From Nitrospinaceae bacterium (GTDB lineage: Bacteria; Nitrospinota; Nitrospinia; Nitrospinales; VA-1): a stretch of DNA of 8,099 bases. Below are positions 1 through 6,102 of this stretch, piece by piece. The stretch is from the NCBI GenBank assembly GCA_016763735.1, contig JAESTE010000067.1, positions 1-8,099 of the forward strand, given 5' to 3'. The position numbers were made by a program, and so were the translations under genes. Under the pieces are notes generated by a model. The model worked only from the letters and a program-made list of their open reading frames with translations, searched no databases and was not told where the DNA came from. Within the stretch, counting starts at the first letter, position 1. The number at the start of each line of letters is the position of its first letter.

Positions 1-350
1 ACCTGGCCAGAGATAAAGATCTGGAAAAAGTAGTTAAAGGATACGATATCAGCATCCGCAACACGCCCTTTTTCAGCAAAGCAGAGTCTATTCCAGGTAT
101 CGGCAACATAGATCAAATTAAAGAAAAAGCCTTTACCATGAAAACAGGAGAATTCAGTTCTGCAAAAGTCCGCGACCGCTTTTATCTCTATAAGTTGGCA
201 GACATGGAAAAAGCCGGTGAGCCAGATAGTGAACAGACCAAGCAAATCACAAATAAAATTAAAATAGAAAAAAGCCGCCAAGCTCTTCAGGAGTGGATTG
301 AAAATTTAAAAAATGGAGCGGAAATTCTGGTAGATAAAACGTTGTTATAG
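1..350 (+). CDS. Peptidyl-prolyl cis-trans isomerase, SurA/PpiD type (C-terminal fragment)
   Basis: The 5' end lies outside the window. The reading frame is open from base 3 and gives 115 residues before the TAG at 348-350. The visible part looks like the end of a parvulin (PpiC-type) rotamase domain followed by the C-terminal helix of SurA/PpiD-like periplasmic foldases. An FFSKAESIPGIG stretch is followed by an 'AFTMKTGEFSS' segment and 'RFYLYKL', which correspond to the last strands and helix of a parvulin domain. A charged helix then ends in LQEWIENLKNGAEI, the usual tail of this family. Such proteins help outer-membrane and periplasmic proteins fold. An internal ATG at 138 lies inside the conserved domain and is not the true start. 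No signal peptide or membrane anchor can be judged because the N-terminus is missing. The family call is fairly firm; whether it is SurA-like or membrane-anchored PpiD-like cannot be decided. Confidence 0.72.
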   Translation, partial: LARDKDLEKVVKGYDISIRNTPFFSKAESIPGIGNIDQIKEKAFTMKTGEFSSAKVRDRFYLYKLADMEKAGEPDSEQTKQITNKIKIEKSRQALQEWIENLKNGAEILVDKTLL

Positions 351-353
351 GTC

Positions 354-1715
354 TTACCCTTCTTTTTTATATAGCCGATGAATATCCAGGATCTTTTTAA
401 CCAGCGATTTCATATCTTCAGCGATCACCCGAATCATCTCTTCCTTCCTTATTCCTCCCAAATCATAAATAATATCTGGAACAGAGCCAAAACTCGTTAT
501 TGCCTTTTCGGTTCCCCATTCGAGGGAAGAGCCTTCGCGAACCCGGACTTTCTTCGGTTCTTTGGAACGATCAAAAGAAGCAATTTTAAACTTCAGCTTC
601 TTACAGATTCTTAGCAAAGTATCGGTATATTTTATATTCATCACAGCCCTCATATCGGGCTCATGCTGCATCACCGTCAACACAATATTGGCCACATGGC
701 GAGAACCGCCAAATTGCGGTCGTGCTCCAGTAAAAATATCTTCTCCATTTTTTATAACGCGCCCGGGAATGGCCAGAACATCTTCATGCCTTTTGGCGTT
801 GCTCAAACCTAGACCGATATTAGTCTGAACCTCTGGAACCAAATTTCCGATCCGCTCTTTTGTAAAAATTTCCATGGCATCTTCTAAATCACACAGGCAT
901 TGTTGTTTTTCACTTTCCCGATACATAGTAGCAAAAGGTTCAACACATGGAGTGCCATTACCAGAAGCAACCCCTCCAACAATAGCCTGTCCAATATATT
1001 CTTTAGCATTTTCAACTGCTTCCCGAAGGGGTATGCCCTTAGCCAATCTGGCCGTTATTGCTGCAGAAAAAACGCAACCTGTACCATGCATATCGGCTTT
1101 CGATAAACGTTCCGATGAAAAAAGCTGCGTCCCTTTATCGTCCAATAACAAATCCTCAGGGTTTCCCTTGAGATGCCCACCAGTAATCAAAACGGCGCGC
1201 ACACCTGTTTTCAAAATTACGCGAGCGGCTTTTTTTCTGTCTGACTGACTTTTGATTTTTACTCCAGAAAGCAATTCAGCTTCCTTTATATTAGGAGTGA
1301 CCAGAGATGCAAGAGGAAGTAAATGCTTTTTCAGTGCTTCTACCCCACCTCGCGTCAACAAACGTTTTCCCGAGGAAGAAATAATAATCGGATCGACCAC
1401 CACATTTTTCAATCGGCTTTTCTTAATCATTTTCGCAACCAAACAAACCGTTTCTTCATTGCCAAGCATTCCGGTTTTCACCGCTTGACATTTTTTATCC
1501 TCAGAAATTGCGCGAAATTGCTGCTCAACCACATCCGCCGGCAAATCATAGGTCGAATGCACACCAAAAGAATTTTGCGATGTTATAGAGGTGATGATAG
1601 TTTTACAAAAAATACCGAGAGCCGAAAACGTTTTTAAATCCGCTTGAATACCTGCTCCCCCACTCGAATCCGAGCCGGCAATAGTTAAAGCAGTATTCAC
1701 AGTTTTTTCAGACAT
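354..1715 (-). CDS. thiD: ThiD-ThiN fusion: hydroxymethylpyrimidine (phosphate) kinase / thiamine-phosphate synthase
   Basis: 453 aa with two domains of the thiamine pathway. Residues 8-262 are a ribokinase-fold ThiD, which phosphorylates HMP to HMP-P and HMP-PP. The N-terminal TIAGSDSSGGAG motif (11-22), Gln47, VKTGML (79-84), VVVDPII (105-111), the TPN at 140-142 and the HGTGC anion-hole motif (210-214, with Cys214) are all present. Residues 275-450 match ThiN, the alternative thiamine-phosphate synthase that couples HMP-PP with HET-P in place of ThiE. They include VPEVQTNIGLGLSNAK (293-308), PGRV, FGGSRHVA (335-342), MNIKY, ASFDR (379-383), SLEWG (397-401) and PDIIYD (413-418). The ATG at 1715 is preceded by an AAGG ribosome-binding site 7 nt upstream. 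This is the last gene of the minus-strand block, 78 bp after glmS. I saw no TPP riboswitch-like motif in that gap, so regulation is unclear. Fusion in this order (ThiDN) is common in archaea and less so in bacteria. Confidence 0.93.
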   Translation of the reverse strand: MSEKTVNTALTIAGSDSSGGAGIQADLKTFSALGIFCKTIITSITSQNSFGVHSTYDLPADVVEQQFRAISEDKKCQAVKTGMLGNEETVCLVAKMIKKSRLKNVVVDPIIISSSGKRLLTRGGVEALKKHLLPLASLVTPNIKEAELLSGVKIKSQSDRKKAARVILKTGVRAVLITGGHLKGNPEDLLLDDKGTQLFSSERLSKADMHGTGCVFSAAITARLAKGIPLREAVENAKEYIGQAIVGGVASGNGTPCVEPFATMYRESEKQQCLCDLEDAMEIFTKERIGNLVPEVQTNIGLGLSNAKRHEDVLAIPGRVIKNGEDIFTGARPQFGGSRHVANIVLTVMQHEPDMRAVMNIKYTDTLLRICKKLKFKIASFDRSKEPKKVRVREGSSLEWGTEKAITSFGSVPDIIYDLGGIRKEEMIRVIAEDMKSLVKKILDIHRLYKKEG

Positions 1716-1793
1716 AAATAAACCTTAATGAAATTACAGAAGGGGGTAATTTAGCAGACGGTCAAGAGGGCTGGCAATAGAATATTATACTTT

Positions 1794-3614
1794 TTAACCC
1801 ACCGTAACGGATTTTGCCAGAAAACGAGGCTTATCAATATTCCTTTTAAGAGATGTAGCTGTAAAATAAGCAAACAATTGGCCAATCACCAGTTGAATCA
1901 GTGGAGCAATCAGAGGAGGAACATTGGGGAGAATCAATTCCTCACTGAATAAGTCGTGGTTTTTCCCCTGCTCCGTAAAATGAATTCCCAGTACAAACCC
2001 AGATCGAGCACGAATCTCTTCAATACTATGTATTGTTGATTGGTATAAATCTTTCTTCTCTTTGGGAGGCACGAAGACGATAGAAGAAATGTCATCATCT
2101 ATCATGGCGAGCGTACCGTGCTTGAGAAATCCAGCTGGCATTCCCTCAGCATGCACATAGGCCACTTCTTTCATTTTCAAAGCGGACTCCAGAGCAATCG
2201 GATAATAAATTCCACGCCCCAGGTACAGCCAGTTTTTATTTTTGCAATATTTATTTGCGATACGATGAATAAAACCCGACCGCTCGTTTAAAACTCCCTG
2301 AATGATTGCCGGCAGTTCCTTTAAAGATTTCAAGTTCTCCTGATACGCTTTTTTACTAATGACCTTTTTCTTTAGTCCCAGCTTCATCGCTAGTAAAGTG
2401 AGAACAACCATTTGCGATAGCGCCGCCTTAGTGCTGATCACACAAATTTCGGGTCCAGATCCTTGCAAAATAACTTTATCGACCATCCGCGCAATGGAGG
2501 AACCCATCACGTTCACTACCGCCGCAGTCTTAGCACCTTTCGATTGGGAAAATTTCAAAGCCGAAAGCGTATCGAAAGTTTCACCCGATTGCGACATAGC
2601 AAACACCAGAGTCTTTTTATTGACATTCGCCAGGCTTAAAAACTCATCTGAGCTGATAGGGGGAATGAATCTCTGTGCTAATTCAGAAAAAATATATTGC
2701 GCATATTTTGCAACATAGAAAGTCGTGCCCACTCCCAGGAAATAAGAAGACTCCGCTTTTTCAAACATCTCCACAACATCGTCGAGTCCAGAAGGTTCTA
2801 AATCAAGAGCATTGGAAATGGTTTGCGGCTGCTCATAAATTTCCTTGAGCATATAGTGAGGGTATCCCCCTTTTTTAGATGTTTCACTGTCCCATTCAAT
2901 TTTGGTGATGGGTTTGGTGACTTCCTCTTCATTGAGAATACTCTTAACAACATAAGAGTCGCGGGAAAGTATGGCGTATTCTCCATCATCCAGGATTACC
3001 GCATTTTTAGTATGGTCTATGAAGGCATTGAAATCCGAACCGACAAATTTTATTTCGTCTCCAATTCCCAGCATTAAGGGTGACTCACGCTTGGCGCAAA
3101 ATATATGGCCCGGCAGATAAGTACAAATAAATGCCAGGGCAAAGGTTCCCTCAATCAGATTGAGAGTTTTCAGCAATGCCTTTTCAGGATTACGGCTTTT
3201 CTTAAAAAATTTCTCAAGGAGATGTGCGATCACCTCGGTATCTGTATCCGATGAAAACTTATAACCCTCTTTTTTGAGTTGGTCTCGTAATGGGCGGTAG
3301 TTGGAAATGATTCCATTATGAACAACAGCAAAATTGCCATCACGAGATGTAAAAGGGTGGGTGTTCCCTTTGGTCACCTTCCCGTGTGTCGCCCAACGTG
3401 TATGAGCTATTCCAATATTGCTTTTCTGCTGCAGAACATCATGTTTTCGGTAAAACCCTTCTACCCCACCGATATCTTTTTTAATAATGAGGCGGGTTTT
3501 GTTCATCAGGGCAACACCGCAAGAGTCATAACCCCGGTACTCCAGATTTCTGATGCCTTCAAAAAGAAGCTGCGATACATCCTTCAGCCCAACAACTCCA
3601 CTGATTCCACACAT
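1794..3614 (-). CDS. glmS: Glutamine-fructose-6-phosphate aminotransferase (isomerizing)
   Basis: 606 aa, close to the 609 aa of E. coli GlmS and apparently full length. It converts fructose-6-phosphate and glutamine to glucosamine-6-phosphate, the first committed step to UDP-GlcNAc, in the cytoplasm. The class II amidotransferase domain (1-240) starts MCGISGVVG, so Cys2 becomes the N-terminal nucleophile. It also shows HTRWATHG (71-78), the VVHNGIISNY oxyanion-hole segment (97-106) and SDTDTE (122-127). Two SIS domains follow. The substrate loops SQSGET (341-346) and STKA (394-397) are present, as are Glu476, Lys480, Glu483 and His499, the equivalents of E. coli Glu481, Lys485, Glu488 and His504. 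The C-terminal LAKSVTV carries the conserved Lys601. Substitutions near the active site are Phe496 and Thr501, where E. coli has Glu and Pro. The start lies 9 nt after the stop of the upstream sugar nucleotidyltransferase, so there is no room for a glmS ribozyme leader, and co-transcription is likely. Confidence 0.97.
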   Translation of the reverse strand: MCGISGVVGLKDVSQLLFEGIRNLEYRGYDSCGVALMNKTRLIIKKDIGGVEGFYRKHDVLQQKSNIGIAHTRWATHGKVTKGNTHPFTSRDGNFAVVHNGIISNYRPLRDQLKKEGYKFSSDTDTEVIAHLLEKFFKKSRNPEKALLKTLNLIEGTFALAFICTYLPGHIFCAKRESPLMLGIGDEIKFVGSDFNAFIDHTKNAVILDDGEYAILSRDSYVVKSILNEEEVTKPITKIEWDSETSKKGGYPHYMLKEIYEQPQTISNALDLEPSGLDDVVEMFEKAESSYFLGVGTTFYVAKYAQYIFSELAQRFIPPISSDEFLSLANVNKKTLVFAMSQSGETFDTLSALKFSQSKGAKTAAVVNVMGSSIARMVDKVILQGSGPEICVISTKAALSQMVVLTLLAMKLGLKKKVISKKAYQENLKSLKELPAIIQGVLNERSGFIHRIANKYCKNKNWLYLGRGIYYPIALESALKMKEVAYVHAEGMPAGFLKHGTLAMIDDDISSIVFVPPKEKKDLYQSTIHSIEEIRARSGFVLGIHFTEQGKNHDLFSEELILPNVPPLIAPLIQLVIGQLFAYFTATSLKRNIDKPRFLAKSVTVG

Positions 3615-3623
3615 ATTCGCCCG

Positions 3624-4826
3624 CTATTTATGAGTTACGGAATAGCAGGCAGGAATAATTTCTCCCGAATGCACCACCGTACCAGGTTGAATCATATTAC
3701 CCGCGCCGACCACTACGCCATCGCCAATAAACGCACCAAGCTTGGACATACCCGTAGAAATACGTTTTCCATTTTTAACAGTTATGGGTTTCCAATCGAT
3801 AGTGCGGTTTACCGTCATGCAGCCGGAACCGATATCCACATTTTCTCCCAGAACACTATCACCGATGAAAGAAAGTCGACCGATTTGCGTATCGTCCATG
3901 ACAACACAGTTTTTCAATTCCACACCACTTCCCACCTCACAGTTTTTCCCGAGAGAGGTGTAGCTTCTGATAAGAGAATTATTGCCAATATAACTACCAC
4001 GACCAATTGAGCAAGGCCCTTCAATAACCGCACCCGCTTTGATCAATACATCTGCTTCAATTTTGACAATTCCTTGTAACGTCACATTCGCTTCCAGGGT
4101 CGCAGTCTTTGCAATAGACGATTCTTCCCAAGAGTCCATGATCATTTTATTGGCCGTCAATATTTCCCAAGGATGAACCACATCCAGCCATTCATCCTCC
4201 CACATGGATGCACGTAGGCCATCTCCTGCCACCATTTTCTTAAGGGCTTTTTCCATAGATGCCCCACTCGATTCCAACAACTGAAAAAATGAGGCGGGTA
4301 AAACGAACACTCCCGCAAGAACATAGTTGCCAAGGTTATTACTCTTCGGTTTTTCAATGATTTTCGTGATTTCCATCTGTGCGTTGAGAAAGACATTTCC
4401 AAACTGCTCATTGGAAGGCGGTAGACAGATAGAAGCTACAGGGCATTTGAAAGCGTGAAAAGATTGCTGAATCTTGCTGAAAATATTATCCGCAGTAAGG
4501 ATGTCCCCATATAGAAGTAGAAAATATTCTCCTGGAGAAATTTTACTTTTAACCTGCATAACCGCATTTCCAATCCCACGGTTTTGTTTTTGCTCTACAT
4601 AATGAATGTTTAATCCATCATGATCATGTTCTCGAAGCGCATCGATCAGCTTGTCTCTTTTGTGTCCCACCACAACAAATATGTCATTGATACCTGAGCA
4701 GTTTAACAACTCAAGAGAGTTATCAAGAATAGTGCGACCCGCAACACCGATCATCGGTTGCGGACGAGTGTCCGAAAAAGGTCTGAGATGGGAACCTTTA
4801 CCTGCAGCTAAAATGATGGCTTTCAT
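3624..4826 (-). CDS. Archaeal-type sugar-1-phosphate nucleotidyltransferase / left-handed beta-helix protein with altered active sites
   Basis: 400 aa. Residues 1-230 have the Rossmann-like nucleotidyltransferase fold: LAAGKGS at 6-12, LLYGD with the metal-binding Asp108, EKP at 158-160, and WLDVVHPWE at 213-221. Residues 235-395 are hexapeptide repeats of a left-handed beta-helix (for example VLIKAGAVIEGPCSIG and VLGENVDIGSG), ending in VKNGKRISTG and KLGAFIGDG. This layout matches archaeal bifunctional GlmU-like enzymes of the Sulfolobus ST0452 type, and the position between glmU and glmS supports a role in making GlcNAc-1-P or UDP-GlcNAc. The odd part is the active-site residues. The usual GTRxRP signature reads GSHLRP (His13), and the PKP lysine is Gln23. 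The positions aligned with E. coli GlmU His363 and Tyr366 are Arg317 and Phe320, while Lys305, Arg287 and Asn340 are kept. Altered substrate, a regulatory role or partial loss of activity are all possible. Family is sure; function is open. Confidence 0.85.
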   Translation of the reverse strand: MKAIILAAGKGSHLRPFSDTRPQPMIGVAGRTILDNSLELLNCSGINDIFVVVGHKRDKLIDALREHDHDGLNIHYVEQKQNRGIGNAVMQVKSKISPGEYFLLLYGDILTADNIFSKIQQSFHAFKCPVASICLPPSNEQFGNVFLNAQMEITKIIEKPKSNNLGNYVLAGVFVLPASFFQLLESSGASMEKALKKMVAGDGLRASMWEDEWLDVVHPWEILTANKMIMDSWEESSIAKTATLEANVTLQGIVKIEADVLIKAGAVIEGPCSIGRGSYIGNNSLIRSYTSLGKNCEVGSGVELKNCVVMDDTQIGRLSFIGDSVLGENVDIGSGCMTVNRTIDWKPITVKNGKRISTGMSKLGAFIGDGVVVGAGNMIQPGTVVHSGEIIPACYSVTHK

Positions 4827-4873
4827 TTAGAAAATCTCGGTTGGAAGGCAATGCTCACTATTGCGGACGGGCG

Positions 4874-5611
4874 TTAATTTTCCAGCAACTTCTCTGCCCG
4901 CTTCAAGTCTTCGGGAGAATTTATTCCAAAGATTTCATCAGTATCCTCTGTTTGCACCGATGCCACGGGGTATCCATTTTTCATTGCGTATTCTAATGTA
5001 TCGGTCAAATAATATTCTTTCTGAACATTATCATCGCCGAGACAGCATAAGTCTTTTAAAAACAATCCCTTATCAAAACAATATACCCCGGAGTTGAATT
5101 CGTCAACAATTTTCTCTTGGGCAGAAGCATCCCGGTGCTCAACAATCTTTAATATCGATCCATCGACATCGCGAATAATACGACCGAAGTCGTGTTTCGC
5201 CTTACTCTTGAGTGTCAAAACGCTGCATTTTGCTGCCACTTCCTTATGCTGTAGCAGTAGCCGCTCAAGGGTCTCAGTCTTTATTAAAGGCATGTCCCCG
5301 CAAAGCACCAAAACATTACCCTTGAAATCGTTCAAGGCCTGTTCTGTTTGTCGGGCCGCATGTCCAGTGCCCAGTTGCTCCTTCTGTAATACAAACTCCA
5401 GATCGCGCTTGGAAAATATTTCCTGCACCTGATCGGCCTGATGCCCTACAACAACAATAGTTCGAGCCGGATGCAATTTTTCCGCAACATCAAGAACGTA
5501 CTCAAGAATGGGTTTTTCAGCAATGGGTATAAGGACTTTGGCGAGGGAGGTTTGCATGCGGGATCCTTTGCCCGCCGCGAGGATGATTATCGCTAGGTCT
5601 TGCTCTTGCAT
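4874..5611 (-). CDS. glmU: GlmU-type N-acetylglucosamine-1-phosphate uridylyltransferase domain, stand-alone
   Basis: 245 aa, which corresponds to only the N-terminal half of a typical GlmU (about 456 aa in E. coli). The pyrophosphorylase residues are intact: LAAGKGSRM with Arg18 and Lys25, LQKEQLGTGHAA (75-86), CGDMPL with the metal-binding Asp106, FGRI (142-145), VEHRDA with Glu158, FNSG with Asn173, EYYLTD (199-204) and GIN with Asn231. It should form UDP-GlcNAc from UTP and GlcNAc-1-P. The beta-helix acetyltransferase half is absent: the protein ends in a normal helix (PEDLKRAEKLLEN) and a stop codon. The next gene downstream starts 47 nt later with its own nucleotidyltransferase domain rather than with an acetyltransferase remnant, so this is not a frameshifted GlmU. 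The ATG start overlaps the end of the fis-like gene by 19 bp, which suggests translational coupling. Uridylyltransferase is the best call, though the precise sugar phosphate is inferred from the motifs and from glmS nearby. Confidence 0.87.
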   Translation of the reverse strand: MQEQDLAIIILAAGKGSRMQTSLAKVLIPIAEKPILEYVLDVAEKLHPARTIVVVGHQADQVQEIFSKRDLEFVLQKEQLGTGHAARQTEQALNDFKGNVLVLCGDMPLIKTETLERLLLQHKEVAAKCSVLTLKSKAKHDFGRIIRDVDGSILKIVEHRDASAQEKIVDEFNSGVYCFDKGLFLKDLCCLGDDNVQKEYYLTDTLEYAMKNGYPVASVQTEDTDEIFGINSPEDLKRAEKLLEN

Positions 5612-5874
5612 TTAATTTCATATTCCGCAATTTTCTTTCTCAAAGTATTGCGGTTGATGCCCAAAATATTTGCCGCTTGTGTTTGGTTGCCGTTGGTTTC
5701 TTTTAAAACAATCTCAACCAGCGGTTTTTCAATGCCTCCCATAATCAACTCATGCAGATGACCGTTGTTTTGTTCATCCATTGCACCCACATATTGCTTA
5801 ATGGATTTGTCGAGCCATTTTTCAAGAAATGTATGTACTTTTTTTTGAGTGTTCTGCATTGTCAAAGAATCCAT
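5593..5874 (-). CDS. fis: Fis family nucleoid-associated / transcriptional regulator
   Basis: 93 aa from the ATG at 5874, close to the 98 aa of E. coli Fis. The C-terminal half is a clear Fis helix-turn-helix: IEKPLVEIVLKETNGNQTQA then ANILGINRNTLRKKI (residues 48-82). Asn74, Arg75, Thr77, Arg79, Lys80 and Lys81 occupy the positions that contact DNA in E. coli Fis. The N-terminal half (helix around 12-30, then a short HELIMGGIEKPL helix) aligns with Fis helices A and B with a slightly shortened loop, so it is a stand-alone Fis and not a cut-off NtrC-type regulator. The frame stays open upstream to a TTG at 5955, but that extension (a Pro-Trp-Gly-Gly-Arg-Arg run) has no family match. ATG 5874 gives the expected length; a second ATG at 5859 is possible. 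It is the first gene of the minus-strand operon and overlaps glmU by 19 bp. In E. coli Fis binds DNA as a dimer, bends it and represses its own promoter; autoregulation here is inference. Confidence 0.85.
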   Translation of the reverse strand: MDSLTMQNTQKKVHTFLEKWLDKSIKQYVGAMDEQNNGHLHELIMGGIEKPLVEIVLKETNGNQTQAANILGINRNTLRKKIAEYEIKCKSKT

Positions 5875-5963
5875 TCTTATCCCAAGGAAAAAAACGCGGC
5901 GTCCTCCCCAAGGCTTAGCGTGGCTTGAATTCGTGGATATTAGCAAACTCCTCAAACCCGGTC

Positions 5964-6011
5964 AAGCAAGGACTTGTTTCTCTTTATAAGTCACACAATT
6001 ACAAGTTGCTT
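5964..6011. repeat. Imperfect inverted repeat in the divergent promoter region
   Basis: AAGCAAGGACTTGT (5964-5977) is matched in reverse complement by ACAAGTTGCTT (6001-6011), apart from a two-base GG insertion in the left arm. The 23-base centre is AT-rich. The right arm covers the candidate mtaB -35 element, so it could be an operator, or a hairpin in the fis leader. Chance similarity is not excluded. Confidence 0.3.
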
Positions 6012-6035
6012 ACTTTCCACCCTCTGGTCTAAAAT
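6006..6035 (+). promoter_or_regulatory. Candidate promoter for mtaB
   Basis: TTGCTT (6006-6011) and TAAAAT (6030-6035) are separated by 18 bases on the plus strand. The -10 fits five of six consensus bases and the -35 only three of six. It would start transcription near 6042, about 60 nt ahead of the mtaB ATG. The arrangement is plausible but weak in an AT-rich region. Confidence 0.3.
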
Positions 6036-6053
6036 GAAAATAAATAGTAACGC

Positions 6054-6082
6054 ATTATAGTTATTTTCAAATTTCCTCTAAA
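6054..6082 (-). promoter_or_regulatory. Candidate sigma-70-type promoter for the fis-glmU-glmS-thiD operon
   Basis: Read on the minus strand, TTTAGA (6082-6077) is followed after exactly 17 bases by a perfect TATAAT (6059-6054). The -35 matches four of six consensus bases. Transcription would begin near 6047 and give a leader of about 170 nt before the fis ATG at 5874. Seen by eye only. Confidence 0.5.
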
Positions 6083-6102
6083 AACATTATCCGAATTTTT
6101 AC

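Larger units (their letters stand above)
5875..6102. promoter_or_regulatory. Divergent intergenic regulatory region (fis operon / mtaB)
   Basis: This 228-bp AT-rich stretch separates the minus-strand fis-glmU-glmS-thiD block from plus-strand mtaB, and is the only non-coding stretch in the window longer than 80 bp. It contains a candidate sigma-70-type promoter for each direction and an imperfect inverted repeat (5964-5977 with 6001-6011). Its fis-proximal part (about 5875-5955) is an open frame continuous with fis, but looks like an untranslated leader. I see no tRNA, riboswitch or small gene in it. Confidence 0.6.

Noticed and set aside
874..1248. 124-aa plus-strand open frame inside thiDN
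   Set aside because: It lies wholly antisense to the conserved ThiD domain and has no family-like features.
1716..1793. A TATAAT-like element just after the glmS stop on the minus strand, possibly an internal promoter for thiDN; also checked for a TPP riboswitch
   Set aside because: There is no acceptable -35 at 16-18 bases, and no thi-box-like motif is visible in the 78-bp gap, which is also too short for a full TPP riboswitch plus expression platform.
3318..4010. 230-aa plus-strand open frame running across the glmS start and the neighbouring nucleotidyltransferase gene
   Set aside because: It is antisense to two clearly conserved coding genes, its translation shows no recognisable domain, and it is best explained as a shadow of their codon use.
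4874..5611. Possibility that the short GlmU is a frameshifted or truncated full-length GlmU
   Set aside because: The downstream sequence starts a separate nucleotidyltransferase with its own start codon after 47 nt, not an acetyltransferase remnant, and the short protein ends in a natural C-terminal helix.
5888..5921. Possible attenuator in the fis leader: GC-rich segment followed by seven T on the minus strand
   Set aside because: The stem I can draw has only about four outer pairs with a broken interior, too weak to call a terminator. The T run may just be AT-rich leader sequence.
5875..5955. N-terminal extension of the Fis-like protein from a TTG at 5955 (120 aa)
   Set aside because: The extra 27 residues have no counterpart in Fis proteins, and the ATG at 5874 gives the normal length.
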